Shown here one piece after another: positions 27,776 to 37,661 of a stretch of DNA of 64,000 nucleotides. Position 1 is the first letter of the stretch. Each line of letters opens with the position of its first letter. The position numbers and the translations under genes are program-made. Origin of the DNA: Microbacterium imperiale (GTDB lineage Bacteria > Actinomycetota > Actinomycetes > Actinomycetales > Microbacteriaceae); the NCBI RefSeq assembly GCF_017876655.1, contig NZ_JAGIOK010000001.1:620001-684000 (forward strand). Direction: 5' to 3'. Below the pieces are notes generated by a model. That model saw nothing but the letters and a program-made list of their open reading frames with translations, searched no databases and was not told where the DNA came from.

Positions 27776-28069
27776 TCAGGCGGCGCACTCGGTGCAGATC
27801 GCGCCGACCGACGTCTCGTGGTCGATCTGCGTGCGGTGCTTCACGAGGAAGCACTCCATGCAGGTGAACTCGTCCTCCTGCGGGGGCAGCACGACGACGT
27901 CCAACTCGAGGTCCGACAGGTCGGCGCCGGGGAGCTCGAACCCCGAGGGGTTGTCGGCGTCCTCGTTGTCGATCGACCCCGAGGACTTGTCGGGGACGCG
28001 CTCCTTGAGGGCCTCGATCGACTCGCTGTCGTCCTCGGTCTTGCGGGGTGCGTCGTAATCCGTAGCCAT
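27776..28069 (-). CDS. DUF4193 zinc-ribbon protein
   Basis: 97-residue acidic protein of the DUF4193 family. The N-terminal half is Asp/Glu-rich; the C-terminal half holds two Cys pairs, CMEC in EFTCMECFLVKHR and CTEC in GAICTECAA, that probably bind one zinc ion. Similar proteins adjoin sepH, dut and sigA in other actinobacteria (Rv2699c in M. tuberculosis, from memory). Function unknown; an acidic zinc ribbon could interact with the transcription machinery, but that is speculation. Confidence 0.88.
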   Translation of the reverse strand: MATDYDAPRKTEDDSESIEALKERVPDKSSGSIDNEDADNPSGFELPGADLSDLELDVVVLPPQEDEFTCMECFLVKHRTQIDHETSVGAICTECAA

Positions 28070-28298
28070 GTCGAAAGGCCTCTACTTCCAGGTGTTGCCG
28101 GTTGCCGCGCCGAGTGGGGCGGCGATAGTTTGCATGACCGGCGCAGTTTTCGCAAAACGTCGCGGAAGACGATTCCGCGAACGGGCTCGACGGGCCGGCT
28201 CGCCCCCCGAAACGGACGGCGCGCCCGCGATATTCCCGCTGTCGTCGGAACGCTGTGACACCATGACGGCACACGTATCCGTTGGGAGGGTTCTGCGC

Positions 28299-29333
28299 AT
28301 GGAACAGCTCAAGGTCATCGGGACCGAGGAGGGCATCCTCGTCCTCGCCACCGAGTCCGGGGAGCGCTTCGCGCTGCCGGTCGATGAGACCCTGCGCGCT
28401 CAGCTGCGCACGGCGCGTCCCTCCGACGAACCCCGCGCGGCGCGCCCGAGCCCCCGCGAGATCCAGGCCCACATCCGCGCCGGGATGAGCGCAGCCGACG
28501 TCGCGAACCTCCTCGGCATCCGGGTCGAGGACGTCACCCGCTACGAGCGCCCGATCATCGCCGAGCGCGAGCACATCGTCGGGCAGGCTCTCGCGGTACC
28601 GGTGCTGATCGCCGGTGAGCTCGAGCCCGACGCTCAACCGACATTCGGCACCGCGGTGCGCACCAAGCTGAGCGAGGCCGGCGCGACGGGTGAGCGCTGG
28701 ACGAGCTGGCGCGAGGCCGACGGCTGGGTCGTCAAGCTCGAGTTCACCGTGAGCGAGGTCGAGCACGACGCGCGCTGGTCCTTCGACCCGCGGCGGTCGT
28801 CGCTGTCGCCGCTGAACTCCGACGCGACGCAGTTGTCCCGCCAGGGCTCGCTGCCCGAGGGCTTGATCCCCCGCCTGCGTGCGCTCGACACCCCCCAGCC
28901 CAAGGACGAGTCGCGCTTCGACAGCGGCGCGTTCGGCCCTCGGCATTCGGCTCCGGCCGACCCCGAGACGGCGTCGCCCACGAGCCTGCGTGGCGCCGGG
29001 TCGGCGGCGCAGGATGCCGCCATCAAGCGCGCACCCGAGCCCGTGGTCACCTCGTCCGAGACGGCCGACCTGCTCGAAGCGCTGCGTCGCCGGCGCGGCC
29101 AGCGTGAGCCGATGCCGACCGACGAGCGCAGCGACACCCGCGAGCGCACCCCGGTCGCCCTGTTCGACGCGCTCGAGCCGGGGTACCAGGAGCCCGAGCC
29201 GGCACCCGAGCCCGATCCGAAGCCCGAGGCGTCGGATGAGTCGGCTCAGCCCGAGACCCGTCGACGCGGCGGCCGCACCTCGATGCCGTCGTGGGACGAG
29301 ATCGTCTTCGGCGCCCGCAGCGAAGACGCCTGA
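28299..29333 (+). CDS. sepH: Septation protein SepH
   Basis: 344-residue SepH/DUF3071 protein, a cell-division factor that stimulates FtsZ assembly in Streptomyces and mycobacteria. The N-terminal conserved domain (1-190) holds a helix-turn-helix-like part, IQAHIRAGMSAADVANLLGI; a Pro/Glu-rich linker leads to the conserved C-terminal tail RGGRTSMPSWDEIVFG. ATG 28299 was chosen because GGGAGGG lies 8 nt upstream and the conserved MEQLKVIG begins there; an ATG 12 codons upstream is in frame. It is convergent with the phosphodiesterase-like gene 6 bp away. Confidence 0.9.
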   Translation: MEQLKVIGTEEGILVLATESGERFALPVDETLRAQLRTARPSDEPRAARPSPREIQAHIRAGMSAADVANLLGIRVEDVTRYERPIIAEREHIVGQALAVPVLIAGELEPDAQPTFGTAVRTKLSEAGATGERWTSWREADGWVVKLEFTVSEVEHDARWSFDPRRSSLSPLNSDATQLSRQGSLPEGLIPRLRALDTPQPKDESRFDSGAFGPRHSAPADPETASPTSLRGAGSAAQDAAIKRAPEPVVTSSETADLLEALRRRRGQREPMPTDERSDTRERTPVALFDALEPGYQEPEPAPEPDPKPEASDESAQPETRRRGGRTSMPSWDEIVFGARSEDA

Positions 29334-29339
29334 CGCCAC

Positions 29340-30467
29340 TCAGGCGAAGGCGCCCAGGCGCACGAGCGGGACGATGCGCTCCTGGTCGGTGAGCGAGCCG
29401 TGCTGGCCGACCATCCGCTGCGCCTTCTTGTCGACGAGTCGGTCGTCGTAGTACGCCACCGCCGCGCGCGCCGCGACGAGGACGTCGCCGATGCGCGGCG
29501 CGACCTCCGGGTCCACCGGCCCGAACAGGCCGGACGCGATGGCTTCATCTCGCGACAGCACCCACGACCGCTCGCTCTCGCTGTCACGCCAACGCGCCGC
29601 GACGGCGTCGGCGGCGCCCGCTTCGGCGTACAGGTGCAGCATGCGCGGTTCGCCCGCGATCATCTCGACGCCCTCGACGAGCGCGTCGTCCTCGCCCAGC
29701 AGGACGTGCCGGTGCGCCGGGACGTCGACCATGCCGTGGTCGGCGGTGAGGACGGCGCCGATGCCCGTGCCCAGCTGACGATCCCACCGGCGAAGCGTCG
29801 CGTCGAGGGTCTCGAGTTCGGCCGACCATCGGTCGCTCTCCGACCCCTCCGCGTGTCCGATGACGTCGAGCTCGGGGATGTAGACGTAGATCAGCGCGCC
29901 CGGATGCTGCGCCGCCAGCGCCTCCGCGAGGGCGAGGCGCTCGTCGATGCTCTTCGCACCGATGAATTCCGCGCCGCGCACGGTCGCCCGCGTGAAGCCG
30001 GTGTCGGCGTACTGCGGGCGGCTGACCACGAAGCACGGCCGTCCGGTGGCTGCCTCGCGCTCGAAGATCGGGGTGACGCGCTGCCACGTGCGCGGCTCGA
30101 GCCCGTCGCTCTCCCACCCGGTCAGCTGGTTGGGGGCGAGGTCCGTGCCCGGGATGCGGACGCGGTACCCGAGGATGCCGTGCTGCCCGGGCATCGTCCC
30201 GGTGAACAGGCTCGTCAGCGCGACCGCCGTCGTGGCGGGGAACACGGTGCGCACCGCATCCCGCTTGCTCATCCGTTCGGTGAGGAAGCGCGCGTAGGCG
30301 GCCCGCATCGCGAGGTTGCCGCGCCCCAGTCCGTCGGCGACGATGACGATCGCCGACGTCGCCGGCGCGAACCAGTCTGCGGCTCCGGTGAGCGACCCGA
30401 TCAGCTGCGGCAGCACACCGGTGAGGCTCCGGGCCGACGGCGGGTCGATCGGTAGGCTGGAGGGCAT
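29340..30467 (-). CDS. Alkaline-phosphatase-superfamily nucleotide pyrophosphatase/phosphodiesterase
   Basis: 375-residue member of the alkaline phosphatase superfamily, type I nucleotide pyrophosphatase/phosphodiesterase branch. Metal and nucleophile motifs are IVIVADGLG (Asp), [15 protein letters not shown] (Thr nucleophile), IPELDVIGH (Asp and His) and [13 protein letters not shown] (Asp-His, then His). No signal peptide is apparent, so it probably acts in the cytoplasm. Start set at ATG 30467; upstream in-frame codons add Cys- and Arg-rich residues typical of shadow sequence. Substrate unknown. Divergent from parC. Confidence 0.85.
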   Translation of the reverse strand: MPSSLPIDPPSARSLTGVLPQLIGSLTGAADWFAPATSAIVIVADGLGRGNLAMRAAYARFLTERMSKRDAVRTVFPATTAVALTSLFTGTMPGQHGILGYRVRIPGTDLAPNQLTGWESDGLEPRTWQRVTPIFEREAATGRPCFVVSRPQYADTGFTRATVRGAEFIGAKSIDERLALAEALAAQHPGALIYVYIPELDVIGHAEGSESDRWSAELETLDATLRRWDRQLGTGIGAVLTADHGMVDVPAHRHVLLGEDDALVEGVEMIAGEPRMLHLYAEAGAADAVAARWRDSESERSWVLSRDEAIASGLFGPVDPEVAPRIGDVLVAARAAVAYYDDRLVDKKAQRMVGQHGSLTDQERIVPLVRLGAFA

Positions 30468-30529
30468 CGCGGACAGTCTCGCACACGAGCGTCCGCACCC
30501 GAATCCCCGATCGAGGTCCGTACAGCTCC

Positions 30530-32989
30530 ATGGCCGCATCCCGCACCGCATCCCCCGTCCCCGACCAGCCGGAGCGCATCGAGGACGTCGACCTCTCGGC
30601 CGAGATGCAGGGATCGTTCCTCGAGTACGCGTACTCGGTCATCTATTCGCGCGCACTCCCCGACGCCCGCGACGGCCTCAAGCCCGTGCAGCGGCGGATC
30701 CTGTTCCAGATGGCCGACATGGGTCTGCGACCCGACCGCGGGCACGTCAAGAGCGCCCGCGTCGTCGGCGAGGTCATGGGGAAGCTGCATCCCCACGGCG
30801 ACTCCGCCATCTACGACGCCCTCGTGCGTCTGGCGCAGGACTTCGCGCTGCGGGTGCCGCTCGTGGACGGGCACGGCAACTTCGGCTCTCTCGACGACGG
30901 CCCGGCCGCCGCGCGGTACACCGAGGCGCGCCTCGCCCCCTCCGCCCTCGCCCTCACCGAGAACCTCGACGAGGATGTCGTCGACTTCATCCCGAACTAC
31001 GACGGGCAGTTCCAGCAGCCCGCCGTCCTGCCGGCCGCCTACCCCAACCTGCTGGTCAACGGCACGACCGGCATCGCCGTCGGCATGGCGACGAACATGG
31101 CGCCGCACAACCTCATCGAGGTCGTCGCGGCCGCCGTCCACCTGCTCGAGAACCCCGATGCGACGCTCGATGAGCTCATGGAGTTCGTCCCTGGCCCCGA
31201 CCTGCCCGGCGGCGGCGTCATCGTCGGTCTCGACGGCATCAAGGACGCCTATACGAACGGCCGCGGCACCTTCCGCACGCGCGCGAAGGTGTCGGTCGAG
31301 TCGCTGGGGCCGCGCCGCACGGGGCTCGTCGTCACCGAGCTCCCCTACATGGTCGGCCCCGAGCGGATCATCGAGAAGATCAAGGATGCCGTCAACGCCA
31401 AGAAGCTGACCGGCATCTCGGACGTCCAGGACTTCACCGACCGCAACCACGGTCTGCGCCTGGTGATCACCATCAAGACGGGCTTCGACCCGAACGCGGT
31501 GCTCGAGCAGCTGTACCGGCTCACCCCGCTCGAGGACTCGTTCGGCATCAACAACGTCGCGCTCGTCGACGGGCAGCCGCAGACCCTGGGCCTCAAGGAT
31601 CTGCTGCGCGTGTACCTCGACCACCGCCTCGAGGTCGTCACGCGCCGCAGCCGGTACCGCCTGGCCCGCAAGCAGGAGCGCCTGCACCTGGTCGAGGGCC
31701 TGCTCATCGCGATCCTCGACATCGACGAGGTCATCCAGGTCATCCGCTCCTCCGACGACGGCGAGCAGGCGCGCGGACGGCTGATCGAGGTGTTCGACCT
31801 GTCGCAGCCGCAGGCGGAGTACATCCTCGAGCTCCGGTTGCGCCGCCTGACGAAGTTCTCCCGGATCGAGCTCGAGACCGAACGCGACCAGTTGAAGGCC
31901 GAGATCGCCCACCTCGAAGAGCTGCTCGCGAGCGACGTCCTGCTGCGCGCCCAGGTGGCGCGCGAACTCGAAGCGGCTGCCGACACCTACGGCACGCCGC
32001 GCCGCACGCTGCTGCTCAACGGCGGCCCCGTCACGGCGCGGGCCGGGAAGAAGGCCGGCGCCGACCTGCAGATCGCCGACGCGCCGTGTCGCGTGTTCCT
32101 GTCGGCCACCGGCCGCATGGTGCGCGCCGAACTCGGCGACGACCTCCTCAGCAGCGGCATCGTGCCCCCCGCACGGCGCAGCAAGCACGACGCCATCCGC
32201 TCGGCCGTCGACGCGACGGTCCGCGGTGACCTCGGCGCCGTCACCAGCACCGGACGACTCGTGCGCTTCTCCCCCGTCGACCTGCCCTCGGTTCCGGGCA
32301 ACAGCGTCCAGCTCGCCGCCGGGACGAAGGCCGACCAGTACCTCGGGCTCGCCGCGCAGGAGCATGTCGTCGCGATCGTCCCGCTGACGGGCGAGCCGCC
32401 GATCGCGCTGGGCACGGCGCAGGGCGTCGTCAAGCGCGTGAGCGCCACCGAGCTCGCCCCCGGAAAGCCCGACGCCGAGATCATCGCGCTCAAGCCCGGC
32501 GACCGGGTCGTGGGCGCAGCGCCCGCGCCCGACGGCACGGAGCTCGTCTTCGTCACCTCCGACGCGCAGCTGCTGCGCTTCGACGCGACGGCGGTCCGGC
32601 CGCAGGGGCGCGCCGCCGGCGGCATGGCGGGCGTACGCGTCGCCGACGGAGAGCGCGTCATCGCGTTCACGGCCGTCGCGGCATCCGAGGACACGGTCGT
32701 GGTGACGATCGCCGGCTCGACGCAGTCGCTCTCGGGAGCCGACGCCGGCAGCGGCAAGGTGTCGGCGTTCGCTGAGTTCCCCGCGAAGGGTCGTGCCACC
32801 GGCGGCGTCCGCGCGCAGCGCTTCCTGCGCGGCGAGGACACGCTCACCCTCGCCTGGGTCGGCGACACCCCGCGCGCGGTCGGACCCGACGGCGCAACCC
32901 GGACGCTGCCCGAGGCCGGAGCGAAGCGCGACGCCTCGGGCCAGCCGCTCGAGGGCGTCATCGGCGCGATCGGCACCGTCGTCGCCTGA
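30530..32989 (+). CDS. parC: DNA topoisomerase IV subunit A
   Basis: 819-residue type IIA topoisomerase cleavage subunit that decatenates and relaxes DNA. The breakage-reunion domain shows [17 protein letters not shown], the quinolone-resistance region ([14 protein letters not shown]) and catalytic Tyr130 in AARYTEARL. The C-terminal beta-propeller carries only degenerate repeats ([14 protein letters not shown]) without a clear QRRGGKG gyrase box, so it is assigned to ParC rather than GyrA. Its partner parE lies convergent 36 bp downstream rather than in an operon. Confidence 0.88.
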   Translation: MAASRTASPVPDQPERIEDVDLSAEMQGSFLEYAYSVIYSRALPDARDGLKPVQRRILFQMADMGLRPDRGHVKSARVVGEVMGKLHPHGDSAIYDALVRLAQDFALRVPLVDGHGNFGSLDDGPAAARYTEARLAPSALALTENLDEDVVDFIPNYDGQFQQPAVLPAAYPNLLVNGTTGIAVGMATNMAPHNLIEVVAAAVHLLENPDATLDELMEFVPGPDLPGGGVIVGLDGIKDAYTNGRGTFRTRAKVSVESLGPRRTGLVVTELPYMVGPERIIEKIKDAVNAKKLTGISDVQDFTDRNHGLRLVITIKTGFDPNAVLEQLYRLTPLEDSFGINNVALVDGQPQTLGLKDLLRVYLDHRLEVVTRRSRYRLARKQERLHLVEGLLIAILDIDEVIQVIRSSDDGEQARGRLIEVFDLSQPQAEYILELRLRRLTKFSRIELETERDQLKAEIAHLEELLASDVLLRAQVARELEAAADTYGTPRRTLLLNGGPVTARAGKKAGADLQIADAPCRVFLSATGRMVRAELGDDLLSSGIVPPARRSKHDAIRSAVDATVRGDLGAVTSTGRLVRFSPVDLPSVPGNSVQLAAGTKADQYLGLAAQEHVVAIVPLTGEPPIALGTAQGVVKRVSATELAPGKPDAEIIALKPGDRVVGAAPAPDGTELVFVTSDAQLLRFDATAVRPQGRAAGGMAGVRVADGERVIAFTAVAASEDTVVVTIAGSTQSLSGADAGSGKVSAFAEFPAKGRATGGVRAQRFLRGEDTLTLAWVGDTPRAVGPDGATRTLPEAGAKRDASGQPLEGVIGAIGTVVA

Positions 32990-32994
32990 CGCTC

Positions 32995-33010
32995 CGCCCC
33001 GCGCGGGGCG
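32995..33010. terminator. Palindrome between convergent parC and parE
   Basis: Perfect 16-bp palindrome CGCCCCGCGCGGGGCG in the 36-bp gap. It has no separate loop and no T-run, so it is only a weak terminator candidate. Confidence 0.35.
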
Positions 33011-33025
33011 TCGGCCCTGCACGGG

Positions 33026-35095
33026 TCAGGCGTCGATCGCCTCGCGCGAGAGCCGGTCGCTGGAGGTGACGATGAAGTCCCGTCGTGGCGCGACCTCGTT
33101 GCCCATGAGCAGTTCGAACACGGCGTTGGCCGCGTCGGCGTCCTCGACGCGCACGCGGCGGAGGGTCCGGCCGGCGCGATCCATCGTCGTGGTCGCGAGC
33201 TGGTCGGCGTCCATCTCGCCGAGACCCTTGTACCGCTGAATCGGCTCCTGCCACTTCCGGCCCGACTTCCGGAGCTTCGCGAGCAGGCCGTGCAGCTCGG
33301 CCTCGGAATAGGTGTAGATCGTCTCGTTCGACTTCGAACCGGGGTTGACCACGACGACGCGGTGCAGCGGCGGCACGGCGGCGAAGACGCGACCCTCTTC
33401 GATCAGCGGCCGCATGTAGCGGAAGAACAGCGTGAGCAGCAGCGTCCGGATGTGCGCGCCGTCGACGTCGGCGTCGCTCATGAGGATCACCTTGCCGTAG
33501 CGCGCGGCGCTGAGGTCGAACGACCGACCCGAGCCTGCTCCGATCACCTGGATGATCGCGGCGCACTCCGCGTTCGAGAGCATGTCGCTGACGGAGGCCT
33601 TCTGAACGTTGAGGATCTTGCCGCGGATGGGCAGCAGCGCCTGGTACTCGCTGTTGCGCGCGTGCTTGGCCGTGCCGAGCGCCGAGTCTCCCTCGACGAT
33701 GAACAGCTCGGACTCGGCGACGTCGTTGGTTCGGCAGTCCGCCAGCTTCGCCGGCAGCGACGACGACTCGAGAGCCGTCTTGCGGCGCTGGGTCTCCTTG
33801 TGCGTGCGCGCCGAGATGCGCGCCTTCATCTCCGAGACGACCTTCTCGAGCAGCTGACCCGTCTGCGCCTTGTCGTCGCGCTTGGGCGAGGCGAAGCGCG
33901 CGGCCATCTCGCGGTTGACCACGTTCGCGACGATCTGCCGCACGGCCGGCGTGCCCAGGATCTCCTTGGTCTGCCCCTCGAACTGCGGCTCGGGCAGGCG
34001 CACCGTGAGCACGGCGGTCAGACCGGCGAGGATGTCGTCCTTCTCGAGCTTGTCGTTCCCGACCTTCAGACGCCGCGCGTTCTGCTCGACCTGGCTGCGG
34101 ATGATCTTCATCAGGCCCTGCTCGAAGCCCTGCTGGTGCGTGCCGCCCTTGGGCGTCGCGATGATGTTGACGAACGAGCGCGTCACGGTCTCGTAGCTGG
34201 TGCCCCACCGCAGCGCGATGTCGACCTCGCACGAGCGCTCCACCTCGGTGGGCACCATCGCGCCGTTGGCCTGCAGCACCGGCACCGTTTCCGAGAAGGT
34301 GCCGGAGCCGGTCAGGCGCCAAGTGTCGGTGATGGGCGCGTCCGGGGCCAGGAACTCCGCGAACTCCGAGATCCCGCCGTCGTACCGGTAGGTCGTCTCC
34401 ACCCGTTCCTCGCCGCGCTCGTCGACGATGACGATCTCGAGACCCGGCACGAGGAAGGCGGTCTGCCGTGCCCGCTGCTCGAGCTCCTCGAGGTGGAAGG
34501 CGGCATCCTTCGTGAAGATCTGCCGATCGGCCCAGTAGCGAATGCGCGTGCCCGTCGTGCCGCGCGGCGCCTTGCCAACGACGCGCAGCTCGGACGAGCG
34601 CTCGAACGGGGTGAACTCGGAGTCGGGGGTGTCGCCGGCGAACAGGCCGGGCTCACCGCGATGGAACGACATCGCGTAGGTCTTCCCCGCCCGGTCGACC
34701 TCGACGTCGAGGCGCTCCGACAGCGCGTTGACCACCGACGCGCCCACACCGTGCAGACCGCCCGATGCCGCGTACGAGCCGCCGCCGAACTTGCCGCCGG
34801 CGTGCAGCTTGGTGAAGACCACTTCGACGCCCGTCAGCCCGGTTCGGGGCTCGACGTCGACGGGGATGCCGCGCGCGCGGTCGCGTACCTCGACGCTGCC
34901 ATCGGCATGGAGGACGATGTCGATGCGCGACCCGTGTCCGCCCAGTGCCTCGTCGACGGAGTTGTCGATGATCTCCCAGAGGCAGTGCATGAGACCGCGG
35001 GAATCCGTGGAGCCGATGTACATGCCCGGGCGCTTGCGGACGGCCTCGAGGCCTTCGAGCACCTGGAGATGATGGGCGGAATACTCAGCAGTCAC
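33026..35095 (-). CDS. parE: DNA topoisomerase IV subunit B
   Basis: 689-residue ATPase subunit. The GHKL fold is shown by IIDNSVDEALGGH and GGLHGVGASVVNAL; the TOPRIM domain by EGDSALGTAKHARN (EGDSA) and SDADVDGAHIRTLLL; and the C-terminus by RYKGLGEMDADQL. GTG 35095 has GGAG 4-5 nt upstream and precedes the conserved YSAHHLQVLEGLEAVRKRPGM. A GyrB-type insertion is absent and the gene lies by sigA/sepH rather than recF, which favours ParE over GyrB; the assignment shares some uncertainty with parC. Confidence 0.9.
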   Translation of the reverse strand: MTAEYSAHHLQVLEGLEAVRKRPGMYIGSTDSRGLMHCLWEIIDNSVDEALGGHGSRIDIVLHADGSVEVRDRARGIPVDVEPRTGLTGVEVVFTKLHAGGKFGGGSYAASGGLHGVGASVVNALSERLDVEVDRAGKTYAMSFHRGEPGLFAGDTPDSEFTPFERSSELRVVGKAPRGTTGTRIRYWADRQIFTKDAAFHLEELEQRARQTAFLVPGLEIVIVDERGEERVETTYRYDGGISEFAEFLAPDAPITDTWRLTGSGTFSETVPVLQANGAMVPTEVERSCEVDIALRWGTSYETVTRSFVNIIATPKGGTHQQGFEQGLMKIIRSQVEQNARRLKVGNDKLEKDDILAGLTAVLTVRLPEPQFEGQTKEILGTPAVRQIVANVVNREMAARFASPKRDDKAQTGQLLEKVVSEMKARISARTHKETQRRKTALESSSLPAKLADCRTNDVAESELFIVEGDSALGTAKHARNSEYQALLPIRGKILNVQKASVSDMLSNAECAAIIQVIGAGSGRSFDLSAARYGKVILMSDADVDGAHIRTLLLTLFFRYMRPLIEEGRVFAAVPPLHRVVVVNPGSKSNETIYTYSEAELHGLLAKLRKSGRKWQEPIQRYKGLGEMDADQLATTTMDRAGRTLRRVRVEDADAANAVFELLMGNEVAPRRDFIVTSSDRLSREAIDA

Positions 35096-35286
35096 GATCT
35101 CCAAGCGTATCCGGGGGCGCCGACACCGGATGGAGGACACACGCTCGGCGGCCCCACTCGGCCGGCGGTGCGCGGTGAGCGTACGCGCAGAGCGAAATGC
35201 GCGTCAAATGGGGCATACCCCCCGCTGCGCGTGGTTGTATCGAAGGCACTCAGTTGCACGACCCGATCGACCGAGGAGGCACCCCC

Positions 35287-35508
35287 ATGACCACGTCGAC
35301 TACCACAGAGACCACCGCCGTCCTCGAGCACCGTCTGACCGCGGCCGATCGCTGCGATTCGTGCGGCGCCCAGGCTTACATCGCGGCCGAGGTCAACGGC
35401 AGCGAGCTGCTCTTCTGCGCCCACCACGGACGCAAGTACGAAGAGAAGCTCCGCGCCGTCGCCACGAGCTGGCACGACGAGACCGCGCGCCTCGTCGCCG
35501 CCGGCTGA
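35287..35508 (+). CDS. Small zinc-ribbon protein (DUF7455-like)
   Basis: 73-residue protein with one probable zinc site: CDSCGAQAYIAAEV and ELLFCAHHGRKYEEKL, a C-x2-C...C-x-H-H pattern. Small proteins with this core lie near sigA in many actinobacteria. The ATG is preceded by GAGGAGG at 7-nt spacing, one of the best ribosome sites in the window, so strong translation is expected. It is followed by a strong terminator and is therefore probably monocistronic. Function unknown. Confidence 0.85.
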   Translation: MTTSTTTETTAVLEHRLTAADRCDSCGAQAYIAAEVNGSELLFCAHHGRKYEEKLRAVATSWHDETARLVAAG

Positions 35509-35519
35509 CCGCCGCGCGA

Positions 35520-35564
35520 GAACGACAGAAGCCCCGAGCTCGATGCTCGGGGCTTCTGTCGTTC
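35520..35564. terminator. Bidirectional terminator, 19-bp stem
   Basis: Perfect inverted repeat (GAACGACAGAAGCCCCGAG on the left, its complement on the right) with a 7-nt loop. It ends both the small zinc protein gene and the minus-strand ATP-grasp operon. Confidence 0.85.
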
Positions 35565-35580
35565 GCGCCGCGCGCGGGAG

Positions 35581-36588
35581 TCAGAAACCGACGGCCGCCT
35601 GATACACCGGCAGCAGTCCGGTACGCACGCCGGACGCCGACGGCTTGGGCTGGAAGACGCTCGAGTTGTGGTTCCCCTCGATCACGACGGGGCCGTTCGG
35701 GGTGATCGCGAGATCCCAGCCGACGTAGGGCGCCTCCGGCGTGCGCTTGGCCAGCGCCTCGGTGAGGGCGAGGACCTGATCGAACAGTGGAACGGTGAAC
35801 CCGACGATCGGCGTGCCCGTGACCGGGTGCTCGCGGTAGACGTTCGAGTTCTTGTCCACGCCGGGGTAGAGCGCGACCCCGTGCTCGTCGAGCATCGTGA
35901 ACATGCCGCCCGAGGCGAAGTTGTCGATCACGTCGCCGTTGCCGATGCGCAGCACGCAGGCCAGCAGACGGACGTCGCCTTCCGGCGTGAGGAACGTGAT
36001 CATCCGCACGGTGTTGACGCTGTCGGGGTAGAGCGAGGCCATCTCGGAGTGCTGGACGATGAACTCGTCGACGATCGACTGCCCGGCGGCCGTCGCCTCG
36101 GCGCGGAACGCGGCGGCATCCGTCACGTTCTCGTGCAAGGTGATGCCGCCACCGCCGTGCCCGTCCAGGGGCTTGGCGAGCACCTTCGGGTGGCGTGCCA
36201 GGAACGCGCCGAGCTCGGCGTCGTCGACGTCGCGCAGATCGAGGGTCTCGCGTCCGAGCAGGTCGGCGTACTCGCGAGCGAAGCGGCGCTTGTCCTCGAG
36301 CTTCGCGCGTCCCTCGGGGGTGTTGTGCATCCGCGTGATGCGGAACGACTTCGGGTGCGTCATCCAGGTCGCCCGCTCGCGGGCGTTGAGCAGCCGGATG
36401 TCCCACACCGCGTAGTCGCGGAAGCCCATGTCGTACTTGACCGAGCACCACAGCATGTCGGCGATGATGACCGGCAGCGGAGCCTTCGAGACCTTCTGCA
36501 CCTGACGCCCGAACTCGACCAGGTTGCCGACGCGGACGTTGCGGGCGCGGTCGAGGAGGTAGCCCAGCCGGACGCGTGATCGACCCAT
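35581..36588 (-). CDS. ATP-grasp ligase-like protein 1 (sugar-transfer-associated type)
   Basis: 335-residue ATP-grasp protein of the alpha-L-glutamate ligase-like or sugar-transfer-associated type. The nucleotide loop is VLAKPLDGHGGGGITL, followed by DEFIVQHSEMASLYPDSVNTVRMIT and the metal-binding GPVVIEGNHNSSVFQPK; these are the Lys, Glu and E-x-N residues expected of an active ligase. The C-terminus KPSASGVRTGLLPVYQAA is shared with the paralogue at 36638. No membrane span is present. It is the last gene of the sigA-CofE-ATP-grasp-ATP-grasp series and lies 49 bp after its paralogue. The amine and acid substrates are unknown. Confidence 0.82.
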   Translation of the reverse strand: MGRSRVRLGYLLDRARNVRVGNLVEFGRQVQKVSKAPLPVIIADMLWCSVKYDMGFRDYAVWDIRLLNARERATWMTHPKSFRITRMHNTPEGRAKLEDKRRFAREYADLLGRETLDLRDVDDAELGAFLARHPKVLAKPLDGHGGGGITLHENVTDAAAFRAEATAAGQSIVDEFIVQHSEMASLYPDSVNTVRMITFLTPEGDVRLLACVLRIGNGDVIDNFASGGMFTMLDEHGVALYPGVDKNSNVYREHPVTGTPIVGFTVPLFDQVLALTEALAKRTPEAPYVGWDLAITPNGPVVIEGNHNSSVFQPKPSASGVRTGLLPVYQAAVGF

Positions 36589-36637
36589 AGCTCGTTGTCT
36601 CCCGTGTTGTCGATGTCTCGGTTGCGGGCGGGCGGCG

Positions 36638-37660
36638 TCAGAACCGCATGGCCGCGCGATAGCGCGGGAGCAGCCCGTGGCGGATGCCCGACACCGACGG
36701 CTTGGACTGGAACACGCCCGTGTTGTGGTTGCCCTCGATCACGACCGGACGCTCCGGCGTGATCGCGATGTCCCAGCCGATGTACGGCATCTCGGGGACG
36801 CGTCGCGCGAGGCGATCCACGAGCTCGAGGATCTCGCCGTACAGCGGAACCTGGTAGCCGCTGATCTCGACGCCCGTGATGGGGTGGGTCGCGAAGGGAC
36901 GTCCCTCCTCGTCGCTGGCGGGATGCAGCGCGCGACCGGCCTCGTCGAGCATCGTGTACATGCCGCCGTTGGAGAAGTTGTCGATGACTCCCCCGTTGCC
37001 GATCTTCAGCACCGAGGCCAGGACGTGGACGACGTCGTCGGGGTCGCGGTAGGTCACGACGCGCAGCGAGTTGACGCTGCCGGGGTACAGCCGGGCCATC
37101 TCGGGGTGCTGCACCAGCACCTCTTCGACGAGGGTCTCGCCCGAGGCCAGCAGATCGGCGCGCAGTGCCGCGACGTCCTGGATGTCGCGGACGTCGCGCA
37201 TCGTGATGCCGTTGCCCCCGACACCGCCGGGGTTCTTGGTGATGACCCGCTCGCGCCCGCCGAGGAACTCGGCCAGCGCCGCCTCGTCGGAGGCGGTCAC
37301 ATCGAGCCACGCACGCCCGAGGTCGTCGCCGAAGCGACGCGCGAACTGCAGCTTGTCGTCGAAGACGCCGCGCACCGAGTTGTCGTTGAGCCGACGCGAG
37401 AGGTGGAACGACTTCGGGTCGGTCATGTAGGTCCGGCGCTCGCGCGCCTTGAGGATCCGGAAGTCCCACTCCGAGTAGTTCTCGAACGTCGTCTCGTAGC
37501 GCACGGCGCACCAGGCCATGTCGAGCGCGACCCACCACACCGGCGCCTTCGAGAGGGCGGCGGACTGCCGGGCGAACTGCAGGACGCGCTCGCGGTCGAA
37601 CGACACCACCCGGCGGACGAAGAAGCGGGCGCGACGGTACAGCCGGTTCACAGCGCCCAT
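36638..37660 (-). CDS. ATP-grasp ligase-like protein 2 (sugar-transfer-associated type)
   Basis: 340-residue paralogue of the protein at 35581; the two align along their whole length. Key segments are VITKNPGGVGGNGITM, EEVLVQHPEMARLYPGSVNSLRVVT and RPVVIEGNHNTGVFQSK. Here the loop after the Lys has NPGGVGGNG rather than PLDGHGGGG, suggesting different substrate preference. ATG 37660 follows the stop of the CofE-like gene after a single base, so the start is firm and translation is probably coupled. It was likely duplicated before the species radiated because the pair has diverged. Confidence 0.82.
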   Translation of the reverse strand: MGAVNRLYRRARFFVRRVVSFDRERVLQFARQSAALSKAPVWWVALDMAWCAVRYETTFENYSEWDFRILKARERRTYMTDPKSFHLSRRLNDNSVRGVFDDKLQFARRFGDDLGRAWLDVTASDEAALAEFLGGRERVITKNPGGVGGNGITMRDVRDIQDVAALRADLLASGETLVEEVLVQHPEMARLYPGSVNSLRVVTYRDPDDVVHVLASVLKIGNGGVIDNFSNGGMYTMLDEAGRALHPASDEEGRPFATHPITGVEISGYQVPLYGEILELVDRLARRVPEMPYIGWDIAITPERPVVIEGNHNTGVFQSKPSVSGIRHGLLPRYRAAMRF

Positions 37661-37661
37661 G

